Source: an uncultured Treponema sp.
GTDB lineage: Bacteria > Spirochaetota > Spirochaetia > Treponematales > Treponemataceae
Reading direction: 5' to 3'
DNA: 41,565 nucleotides
Assembly (NCBI GenBank): GCA_937877515.1
Contig: CALFIX010000044.1
Coordinates: 1 to 41,565 of the forward strand
Under the pieces are notes generated by a model. The model was not told the origin of the DNA and did no database searches. It saw only the letters and a program-made list of their open reading frames with translations. The translations under genes and the position numbers were made by a program. Below are positions 16,524 to 25,365 of the stretch, piece by piece. Position 1 is the stretch's first letter. Every line of letters begins with the position of its first letter.

Positions 16524-16534
16524 GGAGGCTTTTG

Positions 16535-17017
16535 ATGCAAAATCTTACACAGGAAGAACTTAATGAACGCGTTGCAATTTTAAAACGTTACCGCAAACTT
16601 TTAGAAGAACAGAAATCTAAGTTTGAAGAATATTTAAAGGTCTTAGAGAGCCACCAGAAACAGATAGATGTAGAAAACGCAGAATCAATTACGGCTCATT
16701 CAAGACTGGAAACTCAAATCGTAGGCAGCATTTCTAATCTTCAGAAAGTTATAGAGCCTATGAAGCTTTTGTATCAGACCTCTAACGCTGCAAAATACAG
16801 TCCAGAGGAAAGCATTTGTGTAGAACGCATTACTTCTGAGCTTTCTTCGTTACACACAAGAGTGCTTGCTCAAAACGAAATAAATAAAAAACTTTTACAA
16901 AGCCACATGGTTCAAGTAAAAAATCAAATGTCTCAAATTCACAATCCGTACCGAACAGCCCGCTCTGTATATGCGGAACGTGCAGCCGTAGGAAGCGTAA
17001 TCTATACTGAGGCATAA
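16535..17017 (+). CDS. Probable flagellar chaperone FlgN-like protein
   Basis: The 160-residue product is almost entirely helical, with long heptad-like stretches. It ends in an NPYRTARSVYAERAAVGSVIYTEA-like tail (residues 137-160) that resembles the conserved end of spirochaete FlgN-type hook-junction chaperones. Its position 11 bp after fliS, with AAGGAGG 6 nt before the ATG, fits co-expression from the sigma-28 promoter. FlgN would escort the hook-filament junction proteins FlgK and FlgL, which are not in this window. Sequence similarity in this family is weak, so the name rests partly on context. Confidence 0.65.
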   Translation: MQNLTQEELNERVAILKRYRKLLEEQKSKFEEYLKVLESHQKQIDVENAESITAHSRLETQIVGSISNLQKVIEPMKLLYQTSNAAKYSPEESICVERITSELSSLHTRVLAQNEINKKLLQSHMVQVKNQMSQIHNPYRTARSVYAERAAVGSVIYTEA

Positions 17018-17052
17018 TAAAAGCACGGCTTCTTTCTTAACACACACCTTTA

Positions 17053-17061
17053 TGATATACT
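17053..17061 (+). promoter_or_regulatory. Predicted polA promoter (extended -10); near-leaderless
   Basis: TGaTATACT (hexamer 17056-17061) lies 7 nt before ATG 17069. The -35 is poor. No Shine-Dalgarno is present. Confidence 0.6.
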
Positions 17062-17068
17062 CCTCTGC

Positions 17069-19870
17069 ATGGAAAAGAATGAAGAAAATACAATTTACAT
17101 ATTAGATTCCTACGGTCTTATTTACAGAGCATATTTTGCGCTCATAAATCATCCGCTTACAAATTCCAGCGGAGAAAACATTAGTGCAGTTGTTATATTC
17201 TTTAAAAATCTAAAAGCCTTACTTGCAAAGTATAACGTTCATTATCTTGCGGCCGCATTTGACAGCCGGACTCCGACTTTCAGACACAAGATGTATCCTG
17301 AGTACAAAGCTACGCGACAGAAAACCCCAGAAGATTTACATGCTCAAGTTCCCTGGATAGAAGAAATTCTTACAGCACTAGGAGTTCCAGTTTTACGTTT
17401 AGATGGTTACGAAGCTGATGACATAATTGCAACCGTTGCAAAAAAATGTAAGGAAGAAAACAGAGAGCTGCGCATCCTGAGCGGAGACAAAGACCTTTTA
17501 CAGCTTGTGTCTGAAACATGTAAGGAAATGCAGCCTGACAAGGCTAACGGCGGATGGGAGACAGACGGAATAGAAGAGGTAATTGCAAAGTGGGGAATTC
17601 CTCCGGAAAAAATTTTGGACTATCTTTCTCTTGTCGGAGACACTGCTGACAATGTTCCCGGCGTTAAAGGTGTTGGAGACAAAACTGCTATAAAACTTTT
17701 AAGCGAATACTCAACCCTAGACGGAATATACGAACACGCATCAGAAATAAAAGGTGCTCTTGGAGAAAAAATTAGAAGTGACAGAGAAAATGCATATTTC
17801 TCCAAAAAGCTAATTGAACTTTGCTTTGATGTTCCCGTTCAAATTGATTTTGACACTTTTTGCACGGACAATCTTGACTATAAAAAAGCGGCTGCTCTTC
17901 TTTCTGAGCGCGAAGCTTTTCAGATTGCAAAAATCTTTGACGCAGAAAGTTCAAAGCTACAGAAAAATTCTGCTAAGGAAGCTTCTGAGGAGACGGAAGA
18001 AAAAATTATTCCTGTAACTAAAAATACGGCCTCATACAGGGCTGTTACAAAACTTTCTGAGCTTAAAAACTTTATAGACACAGTTCTTTCTTCTAACGGA
18101 AAAGAAGTTGCCTTTGACACGGAAACAGACTCGTTAAACACGCACGAAGCAAATCTTGTTGGTTTTAGTATGTGCTGTAAAACCGGAGAAGCATTTTATG
18201 TTCCTGTAATTTTACCTGGCAGCGGAGAAATGTTTGCCCCAGAGACAATTGCTCTTTCTGACTGTATAAAAGAAATTAACCGACTGCTTTTATGTAAAGG
18301 CCTTACGCTTATAATGCACAACGGAAAATTTGACCTTGAAGTAATTGCTTCTAACGGAGGCGAGAAGAAGCCTTTGTGTAAAATAGCAGACACAATGATT
18401 GCTTCCTGGCTATTAAATCCTGATGCGCAGGGGAAAAGTCCATACGCTTTGGAATACCTTGCAGAGACAAAGCTTCATCTAAAAGGCATTGAATTTTCTG
18501 AGCTGGTTCAAAAAGGACAGACGTTTAAGGACGTGCCTTTAGAAAAAGCCTTTCCATACGGGGCAGAAGACGCAGATTTTACCTGGCAGTTATGGAATCT
18601 TTTAAAAACAGAACTAAAAGATGCTTCAAAAGAAGAACTGTTTTACAACATGGAAATGAAAATACTTCCAATTCTTTCTCGCATGGAAGAAAAAGGAATT
18701 CACTTGGACACAAAAATTCTGGAAGACTACAGTATTGAGCTTTCTGAATTAATAAAGGAAAAAGAAAAGCTTATCTATAAAGAAGCCGGGCATGAATTTA
18801 ACATAGCAAGTACAAAGCAACTTCAGACAGTATTATTTGAAGAAAGGGGACTTCCGACTGGTAAAAAAACAAAAACAGGCTATTCTACAGACACAGCAGT
18901 TCTGGAAGAGCTTGCAATGGAAACAGACGACCCTGTTCCAAAAGCAATCCTTGACTACAGAACTTATGCGAAGCTTATGAGTACTTATGTAGAGGCACTT
19001 CCTAAGCTTACAGATAAAAATTCAAGAATACACACAACGTTCATGCAGACCGGAACGGCAACAGGCAGACTTTCTTCCAGAGATCCAAACTTACAAAACA
19101 TTCCTGTCAGAGAAGAAGCGGGGCGCAGAATAAGAAGTGCGTTTACAGCCTTAAATGGTTACGAACTTATTTCTGCAGACTACTCACAAATAGAACTCGT
19201 TGTTTTAGCACATCTTTCCGGCGACAGAAATTTAAGCCTAGCATTTAATGAAGGCATAGACGTACACAGGTCTACAGCGGCCCTCATTTACGGTCTTTCT
19301 CCTGATCAGGTAAGTGCAGAACAAAGGCGATTTGCTAAAACCGTAAACTTTGGCGTTATGTATGGAATGAGTGCGTTCCGTCTTGCAAAAGAACTGGGCA
19401 TAAGCCGCACAGAAGCAAAGACTTTTATTGAGCAATATTTTAATACCTATTCAGATGTCAGACGATTCTTAAACGAAACGATTCAAAATGCAGAGCGAGA
19501 CGGGTTTACCGAAACTCTAATGCACAGACGCCGTTACATTCCCGGAATTAACAGTCATAACAAAATAGAACAGCAGGCTTCTCAGCGTATTGCCGTAAAC
19601 ACACCCATTCAAGGAAGTGCCGCCGACATAGTAAAGAAAGCAATGTGCGATGTTCAGGAAGAATTAGACAAAACACAAAGTCCCGCTGCAATGCTTTTAC
19701 AGGTTCATGACGAACTTATTTTTGAATGTCCCTTAAAAGATACAAACGGAGAAAACGCCATAGAAAAAGCCATCACCCTTATAAAAAATAAAATGGAAAA
19801 CACTGTAAAACTAAATGTACCTCTTAAAGTCAGTATTGAACACGGTACTTCATGGGGGCTATTCCATTGA
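17069..19870 (+). CDS. polA: DNA polymerase I
   Basis: PolA fills gaps and removes RNA primers during replication and repair. The 933-residue product has all three domains: 5'-3' nuclease (about 1-300, with GDKDLLQL and GDTADNVPGVKGVG), 3'-5' proofreading exonuclease (about 325-520) and polymerase. The proofreading motifs are intact: Asp350/Glu352 in FDTETDS, IMHNGKFDLE, and YGAED. The polymerase carries Asp704 in DYSQIEL (motif A), RRFAKTVNFGVMYG (motif B) and His880-Asp881-Glu882 (motif C). After DYSQIEL, motif A has Val where most PolA enzymes have Arg. The 3' end overlaps the coaE start by 4 bp. Confidence 0.97.
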   Translation: MEKNEENTIYILDSYGLIYRAYFALINHPLTNSSGENISAVVIFFKNLKALLAKYNVHYLAAAFDSRTPTFRHKMYPEYKATRQKTPEDLHAQVPWIEEILTALGVPVLRLDGYEADDIIATVAKKCKEENRELRILSGDKDLLQLVSETCKEMQPDKANGGWETDGIEEVIAKWGIPPEKILDYLSLVGDTADNVPGVKGVGDKTAIKLLSEYSTLDGIYEHASEIKGALGEKIRSDRENAYFSKKLIELCFDVPVQIDFDTFCTDNLDYKKAAALLSEREAFQIAKIFDAESSKLQKNSAKEASEETEEKIIPVTKNTASYRAVTKLSELKNFIDTVLSSNGKEVAFDTETDSLNTHEANLVGFSMCCKTGEAFYVPVILPGSGEMFAPETIALSDCIKEINRLLLCKGLTLIMHNGKFDLEVIASNGGEKKPLCKIADTMIASWLLNPDAQGKSPYALEYLAETKLHLKGIEFSELVQKGQTFKDVPLEKAFPYGAEDADFTWQLWNLLKTELKDASKEELFYNMEMKILPILSRMEEKGIHLDTKILEDYSIELSELIKEKEKLIYKEAGHEFNIASTKQLQTVLFEERGLPTGKKTKTGYSTDTAVLEELAMETDDPVPKAILDYRTYAKLMSTYVEALPKLTDKNSRIHTTFMQTGTATGRLSSRDPNLQNIPVREEAGRRIRSAFTALNGYELISADYSQIELVVLAHLSGDRNLSLAFNEGIDVHRSTAALIYGLSPDQVSAEQRRFAKTVNFGVMYGMSAFRLAKELGISRTEAKTFIEQYFNTYSDVRRFLNETIQNAERDGFTETLMHRRRYIPGINSHNKIEQQASQRIAVNTPIQGSAADIVKKAMCDVQEELDKTQSPAAMLLQVHDELIFECPLKDTNGENAIEKAITLIKNKMENTVKLNVPLKVSIEHGTSWGLFH

Positions 19871-20472
19871 TTCTTTGTGTTACAGGTCCGATGGCGGCAG
19901 GTAAGAATGCCGTAAGCAGCATTTTAGAAGAAAAGGACTTCATTTCTGTCGATGCAGACATTCTTACTCATAAGGCAATAGAAAATATAACGCCTGAAAT
20001 TTTAAAAACATTTTCTGCACTGGCAAAAGAAAAAAATATTACACTCACGGCAGAAGATGGAAAAATAAACAGAAGGGCACTCGGAGAATTAATTTTTTCA
20101 AGCAAAGAATTAATAGAAAAACAGGAAGCTCTTGTTTACCCGGAAGTAAACTCTTTACTGGAAGAATTTATAAAAACCAATAAAGATAAGAACATTATTT
20201 TAAACGCGACACTCTTATACAAAATAGACGTTATAAAAAAAGTAGACAAGGTTCTTTTTGTAGACTCCCCCGTTTTTGTACGATTTTTAAGGGCAAAAAG
20301 GAGGGATGGATTAAAAACTATACAGATATTACGTCGTTTTAAGGCTCAAAAAAATCTTTTTGCTAAATATAAAAAATCAGGTGCCGATATTAGAAGAGTA
20401 TGGAATGTCGGCTCCAGAAAGTCTTTACAAAAAAAGATAGACATTTTTCTGAAACTTACCGACAGGGGATAG
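19867..20472 (+). CDS. coaE: Dephospho-CoA kinase
   Basis: CoaE phosphorylates the 3'-OH of dephospho-CoA, the last step to coenzyme A. The start is best placed at TTG 19867, giving MILCVTGPMAAGKN, the normal length before the P-loop. It overlaps the polA stop and has GGGGGC about 8 nt upstream; the ATG at 19852 would add five unusual residues. The P-loop ends GKN rather than GKS/T, a variant I have seen in spirochaete CoaE proteins. VLFVDSP, VRFLRAKRRDG and RRFKAQ match the lid and C-terminal regions. The 201-residue length is normal. Confidence 0.85.
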   Translation: MILCVTGPMAAGKNAVSSILEEKDFISVDADILTHKAIENITPEILKTFSALAKEKNITLTAEDGKINRRALGELIFSSKELIEKQEALVYPEVNSLLEEFIKTNKDKNIILNATLLYKIDVIKKVDKVLFVDSPVFVRFLRAKRRDGLKTIQILRRFKAQKNLFAKYKKSGADIRRVWNVGSRKSLQKKIDIFLKLTDRG

Positions 20473-20476
20473 TTTT

Positions 20477-21469
20477 ATGGAACAAAAACGAACACTTTGG
20501 ATAGTTCTTGCCTCTGGCATTTTTTTACTTGTAATTCTCGTAACAACACTCATACTCTATGCTCCTCAGGCAGGAACATCAAATAAAGCAAAACTGCTTT
20601 CTGACTCTGGAGAAATATGGACTGCCCCTGTAGAAGTAAAGCCTTTGGATTTAAATATAAAAGACAGCAGCTCTATTGCCCCAGGGGAAGAAGCATCTGT
20701 AACTTCCAGCCTAGACGCTCCTTTAGAAGGAATTGCATACCAAAATGAAAACGCAGCTCTTGCTTCTCAAGAAGAAATCCCCTCCTTTACTGCTGAAAAC
20801 CTTACAGTTATTGCAAACGGAACTACGAATGTTTACAGTTCAGGCAACACAACAATAGATTTAAACTCATTAAAGAACGGAACCTACGAAGAAAATTTAC
20901 AAGGGACAAGCCTGACAGGTTCTTCTGTAACTGCAGCAAACCAGGTGGCAGAAAAAGCCATGAAAGAAACAGCAAACGCTCACCGTGTACAGGAAAAGAC
21001 AACAATAGAACGCACCGTAGAAAAGAAAAACACACAGAGCATTTCTGAGCCAGTAACCGCTACAGTAAAAAAAGCCTCTGCCTCAACAGCTTCGACATCT
21101 GCAAAAAACACAGGCTCTTCAAATTCTAAGGCTGCATCTTCATCCAGTTCCGGTGCAACAGCAAGCTCTGGAACAAAAGCAAGTACTCAAACAGTAAAAC
21201 CTATTACAACAGTCACAAGCTACTGGGTACAGGCTGCAAGTTACTCCAGCAAAAAGAACGCAGATGAAGCCAGAAGCATTTTAGATGAAAATAAAATTCA
21301 GTGCGAAGTTTTTACATACAAAAATTCTAAAGGAACTCTTTACTACCGTGTAAGGGTTGGCCCATACACCACAAAAAGCGAAGCTGAATACTGGAAAAAG
21401 AAAATAGACTCAATTCCTCAATTTGCAAAAAGCGGAAGCTACGTAACAAGCACAACTCAGGCACAGTAA
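20477..21469 (+). CDS. SPOR-domain envelope protein
   Basis: The 330-residue product has a single N-terminal membrane segment (about 8-30), a long Ser/Thr/Ala/Lys-rich linker of low complexity that is probably disordered (about 40-245), and a C-terminal SPOR domain starting with YWVQAASYSSKKNADEAR and including YYRVRVGPYTTKSEAEYW. SPOR domains bind denuded glycan strands and commonly localise proteins to the division septum, so a role in peptidoglycan remodelling or division is likely. AGGGGA lies before ATG, 4 bp after coaE. Its partner enzymes are not identified here. Confidence 0.85.
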   Translation: MEQKRTLWIVLASGIFLLVILVTTLILYAPQAGTSNKAKLLSDSGEIWTAPVEVKPLDLNIKDSSSIAPGEEASVTSSLDAPLEGIAYQNENAALASQEEIPSFTAENLTVIANGTTNVYSSGNTTIDLNSLKNGTYEENLQGTSLTGSSVTAANQVAEKAMKETANAHRVQEKTTIERTVEKKNTQSISEPVTATVKKASASTASTSAKNTGSSNSKAASSSSSGATASSGTKASTQTVKPITTVTSYWVQAASYSSKKNADEARSILDENKIQCEVFTYKNSKGTLYYRVRVGPYTTKSEAEYWKKKIDSIPQFAKSGSYVTSTTQAQ

Positions 21470-21470
21470 C

Positions 21471-21962
21471 ATGAAAAAGACAAACGCAATGCGCATTCTA
21501 GACGGACTAAAAATTTCTTACGATGTACATGAATATGATGACGACGGAGAACACAAGCTTGAAAGGGGAGCTGCAAATCTTACAGCTCAAAAGCTTGGAG
21601 AAGACCCGTCATGTGTTTTTAAAACCATTGTAATGCGCACTGAATCAAAAGAAACTGTTGTATTTTGTCAGAGTGCCATTCACGAAATAAATTTAAAAAA
21701 AGCAAGGAATGCCTGTGGTGCAAAAGAAATAACGCCTGTAAAGCAGGAAGAACTGCTGGGGCTAACAGGTTATATACGGGGAGGATGTTCTCCGTTAGGA
21801 ATGAAACGTAAGTTCCGCACATTTATAGATTTAAGTGCTCTGGAACATAAAAAAATATTTATCAGTGCCGGTGTACGTGGAATGCAAATTGAGCTTTCTC
21901 CGGAAGATTTAGTAAAAGCCACAAATGCTGTCACGGCAGATTTAATTTTAGAGCAAAATTAA
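21471..21962 (+). CDS. ybaK: YbaK/EbsC-type aminoacyl-tRNA deacylase
   Basis: This is a 163-residue protein of the YbaK/ProX family, which hydrolyses mischarged Cys-tRNA(Pro) and related species in trans. The family segments TAQKLGEDPSCVFKTIV, GYIRGGCSPLGMK and the IFISAGVRGMQIELSPEDL end are clear, and the conserved Lys in VFKT is present. The ATG is 1 bp after the preceding stop; only a weak Shine-Dalgarno is visible, so coupling is likely. It ends 4 bp from the convergent cyclase gene. Confidence 0.9.
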   Translation: MKKTNAMRILDGLKISYDVHEYDDDGEHKLERGAANLTAQKLGEDPSCVFKTIVMRTESKETVVFCQSAIHEINLKKARNACGAKEITPVKQEELLGLTGYIRGGCSPLGMKRKFRTFIDLSALEHKKIFISAGVRGMQIELSPEDLVKATNAVTADLILEQN

Positions 21963-21966
21963 TTAA

Positions 21967-24828
21967 CTACTTTGTTTCCATTACAAATACACCGTCCCAC
22001 AGTTTTGGTAAAGAAATAGAACCGTTTATATATTTTTCACATCGGGCCATAAAAACCTTAGAAGACTTATCCTCGGCATAACAACGGTACGCATCCTTAA
22101 AATAGCTGAAGGCTGTTTTTAATTCTTCCAAATTTTTTAGTTCACCAGGATTGTCAGAACCTTTTAAATAAAGCTCCATACCCTTGTTAAAAAGCTCTGC
22201 AGCTTCTATTTGTTCAGAATTCATTTCGGCTCTTAGCCCTAAAACATTATAAATACGGATCGGTTTTTCGACATTTATAACCTTTACGCAGTCAAAAGCC
22301 CTTGCAACTAAAAGCCCCTCATTTTTTTTCTCGTTAGCTTTTAGCCAAGTGCTTTCAGAACACATAATCCATGAACCATAAACTTTATTTGTACCTTCCA
22401 GTCGGCTTGCAAGGTTTACATTATTTCCCATAACCGTAAAATTTAATTTTTTAGAAGTTCCCATATTTCCTACAACCATATCTCCTGTATTAAGCCCTAC
22501 TCTACTGTTGAGTAAGAACGGTTTACCTGTTTGGGGATTAACAGGAAGCTCTTCTAAGTGAGTTTCATTGTATATTTTTTCTGCCTGCAACATGCGAATT
22601 GCAGCGACACAGGCATCAAACGCATGATTAGGGTTTTCAATCGGAGCACCAAAGAACGAAACAATTTCGTCACCAACATATTTATCTATGGTGCCCTTTT
22701 GTTCCATAATTGCATCACTTAAAACTCCAAGGTATTCATTTAAAATCGTAACAAGACGCTTTGCACCGCTTTCACCTTTTGCTTCTTCTTCATTATTTAT
22801 GCATTCTGTAAAACCGCTAAAAGATTTTACATCAGAAAAAAGTGCTGTAAGTTCACGAGTTTCACCACCAATATTTGCATACGCTGGATTTTTTAGAATT
22901 TCATTTACAACTTCTGGTGCAACATAAGCGCCAAATTTCTGCTGAATAAAATTCTTTTCTCTGGATGTATTTGCAAAACGGCATGCAAGTTCTGCAATAT
23001 AAACTACAAATACAAAAACAGTTGCTCCTGTTGGTGGAATAAAAATTCTATAGACAACCATCAGAAAATAGAAAGTCAATGGAGGCAAAACCACATATAA
23101 AAGCCCCGCAATATTATTTACATGATTTCTTTTTTTTCTAAGTAAAATAACAACCAAAAGAGTAAGTAAAAGAGAAAGCAAATCTCCATACCACACAGAA
23201 ACAGGACGAATAAAACTCTTATAAAGAATTGTGTTTATTATATTTCCATGGGTACCAAGATTTGGGTAACGACGGGCAAATGGCATAACCCCCATATCAG
23301 TACTACCGGTTGCTGTATTTCCGAACAGACAAATTGAACCTTTATAAAGCTGCTTTTCTTCTTCAAAAAAAGTTAGATAATCATCTAAAGACTCATAAAG
23401 TTTATAAACGGCAGGAATGTCTAAAGAGCCGTTTATGCTCTGAACTACAGCTTCCAGATAAGATACGACATCTTCAAAATAATCAGAACGCATTTTAAAG
23501 TAAACGTCATAATCTTCCTGGGTAAGTCCACCGCCTATAGCATTTCCATTTATATCAAAACCATTACAGCGAGACAACAGCAAAGACTTCTCTTTCATTA
23601 TCTCCTTGTATTCAAACAAAAGGTCTTCTGCATAACGTAAAAACTCCCTGTCAGCTTCAGAAAATGAAGTTAAATCACTTACATTGATTTCTGACAGAGA
23701 ATTAAACACGTCTCGCTCTAAAGAATCCAGAACATTCATGTTTACGGCAGGGTCATGCCTAAAGGTTTCCAGATAAGGCTTATGCATCCAGTTAATAAGC
23801 ATGCATCCGTGAGAGTCCAAAGGAATTTCTAAAGTCTCTCTTTCTGTTTCGCCCGGTAACAATGCATCGTAAACAATAAGGGAGTTTCTTTTTCTCTCAA
23901 AACTCCGGGCATCAAAAATATGCATCAACGGAGAAAAAGCCAGCTGAAAGGCATACTTATCGTCCTTCTTTGCCATAAGCTCTACTCTTCGTCTGGAACC
24001 ATCGCCATCTACAATTACATTAGTAAATCCGAGAGAATACGCATGGTCAATTATTTTGTGAATTGCAGGAACAAAATCTTTTTTATCTTCCGGTTCAACA
24101 AGCTCGTCATTATTACGTTCTATAAAGTTAGAAGGGTCTGTTACGTTATCAAATAAAAATCTTTCATAGGCATATTTATAATCTTCTTCACTCACAGGAA
24201 TTTTTATATCGCGGGTATTTATTGTAAGGGAAGCTCTTCCAAAAAATTGAATTGCACGTGCAAAATAGTCGTCATTATCTTTTTCCAAATTATCACTTAT
24301 CCGTTGATACATTCCATAAATGGTATTATCAATATTTTCCACACTCTTTTTTGCATTTTCCTTAGCCTGATTTTTTACAACAACACCGCTTTCTATTTTT
24401 TCTGCAAAAGAATTTACCTCTCTAGTTATAGAAGCTTCTCCAGAAGAAAAAACTTCATTCGTAATAGAACTAATATTTGCATCTACAGCTTTCGAAGAAT
24501 TGGAAACATATTCAATATCGAATATTGCAGCTTCCGCACCAAATTCTTTTAGCCTGATAAGTGAATCTGCAAGAATATCTCTTGTCCATGGCCAGGTACC
24601 CATCTGTGTAAGAGAAATATCATCAATGTCTACAAATAAAATTAATGGACTTTCTTCAATTTCTTTTTGATGACCTAACATCATGTCATAAGACTGATTG
24701 TCCATATCATCAAATATTCCTAAAACAGTAAAAACTGAAACAACCACAAAACTAACAAATACTATAATTATATCTAGATTCTTTTTTATTGTATTTGAAA
24801 TTTTAATTTTACCAGCATTTTTACGCAT
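21967..24828 (-). CDS. CHASE2-domain adenylate/guanylate cyclase
   Basis: The 953-residue membrane cyclase should make cAMP or cGMP in response to an extracytoplasmic signal. A first membrane segment (about 18-38) is followed by a large CHASE2 sensory domain (about 45-545), three membrane segments (about 550-618) and a class III cyclase domain (about 650-865). Metal ligands Asp666 (LFSDVKSF) and Asp720 (KYVGDEI) and transition-state residues Asn805 and Arg809 (VNLASRL) are present, so the domain should be active. The usual adenine-selecting Asp in the DYTVxG segment is Asn here (LNFTVMG), so substrate choice is uncertain. The CHASE2 domain has a long insertion (about 110-250). ATG 24828 is chosen because a -10 sits 7 nt upstream; a longer frame would run through that promoter. 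Confidence 0.9.
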   Translation of the reverse strand: MRKNAGKIKISNTIKKNLDIIIVFVSFVVVSVFTVLGIFDDMDNQSYDMMLGHQKEIEESPLILFVDIDDISLTQMGTWPWTRDILADSLIRLKEFGAEAAIFDIEYVSNSSKAVDANISSITNEVFSSGEASITREVNSFAEKIESGVVVKNQAKENAKKSVENIDNTIYGMYQRISDNLEKDNDDYFARAIQFFGRASLTINTRDIKIPVSEEDYKYAYERFLFDNVTDPSNFIERNNDELVEPEDKKDFVPAIHKIIDHAYSLGFTNVIVDGDGSRRRVELMAKKDDKYAFQLAFSPLMHIFDARSFERKRNSLIVYDALLPGETERETLEIPLDSHGCMLINWMHKPYLETFRHDPAVNMNVLDSLERDVFNSLSEINVSDLTSFSEADREFLRYAEDLLFEYKEIMKEKSLLLSRCNGFDINGNAIGGGLTQEDYDVYFKMRSDYFEDVVSYLEAVVQSINGSLDIPAVYKLYESLDDYLTFFEEEKQLYKGSICLFGNTATGSTDMGVMPFARRYPNLGTHGNIINTILYKSFIRPVSVWYGDLLSLLLTLLVVILLRKKRNHVNNIAGLLYVVLPPLTFYFLMVVYRIFIPPTGATVFVFVVYIAELACRFANTSREKNFIQQKFGAYVAPEVVNEILKNPAYANIGGETRELTALFSDVKSFSGFTECINNEEEAKGESGAKRLVTILNEYLGVLSDAIMEQKGTIDKYVGDEIVSFFGAPIENPNHAFDACVAAIRMLQAEKIYNETHLEELPVNPQTGKPFLLNSRVGLNTGDMVVGNMGTSKKLNFTVMGNNVNLASRLEGTNKVYGSWIMCSESTWLKANEKKNEGLLVARAFDCVKVINVEKPIRIYNVLGLRAEMNSEQIEAAELFNKGMELYLKGSDNPGELKNLEELKTAFSYFKDAYRCYAEDKSSKVFMARCEKYINGSISLPKLWDGVFVMETK

Positions 24829-24835
24829 GACAAAT

Positions 24836-24841
24836 ATTATA
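24836..24841 (-). promoter_or_regulatory. Predicted -10 of the cyclase gene; near-leaderless
   Basis: A consensus TATAAT lies 7 nt before ATG 24828 on the minus strand. The -35 is weak. Confidence 0.55.
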
Positions 24842-24906
24842 ACACATATTATAATCATAATTAAAGGTAAATTTAAATTTTGCTAAATCTAAAAAATGAG
24901 AAACTT

Positions 24907-25365
24907 ATGAAAAAACGTCTTACAATTCTAACATTCTGCATTATGTTTTTTGTAGTAAATGCCTATTCACAGTCTGCAAAAAAAATTACAGAAATTATAA
25001 ATGCAGAAAACGTTACCTATGGGCAATTCTCATACTTAATTGCAAACGCTTTATCTTTAGCTTCTGAAAATTCAACAGACGATGAAGCTCTGTCAATATT
25101 ACAGGAAAACAAAATTGCAAAAGAAAACAAAAGTTCTAAAGACATTCTTACAGCAAAAGAAGCTTCCTTTGTTTGTGCAAATGGCTGGAACATTTCAGGG
25201 AGCTTAATGTATAAACTTGTCCCATCAAGTCACTATGCATTTAAATTACTAAAAGCAAAAAAATTTATTCCCGCCACAATGGAAAGCTCTCATAAACTTA
25301 CAGGACATGAAGCCCTCTTTCTTGTAAATCACCTCTTAGAAGTTTCTGAAGGAGTAGAAGAATGA
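24907..25365 (+). CDS. Small exported protein of unknown function
   Basis: The 152-residue product has a signal peptide (about 1-22, likely cut near NAYS-QS) and a mature, mostly helical region with a Lys-rich middle. I recognise no family. ATG 24907 gives a normal signal peptide; an in-frame TTG upstream does not. The Shine-Dalgarno is weak (GAG). It is divergent from the CHASE2 cyclase (78 bp apart) and overlaps the next gene by 4 bp (ATGA), so it belongs to a three-gene envelope operon with the predicted barrel and the FecR protein. Confidence 0.75.
   Translation: MKKRLTILTFCIMFFVVNAYSQSAKKITEIINAENVTYGQFSYLIANALSLASENSTDDEALSILQENKIAKENKSSKDILTAKEASFVCANGWNISGSLMYKLVPSSHYAFKLLKAKKFIPATMESSHKLTGHEALFLVNHLLEVSEGVEE

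Noticed and set aside
19852..19866. ATG 19852 as the coaE start
   Set aside because: It adds five residues not typical of the family; TTG 19867 gives the standard N-terminus and has GGGGGC at a suitable distance.
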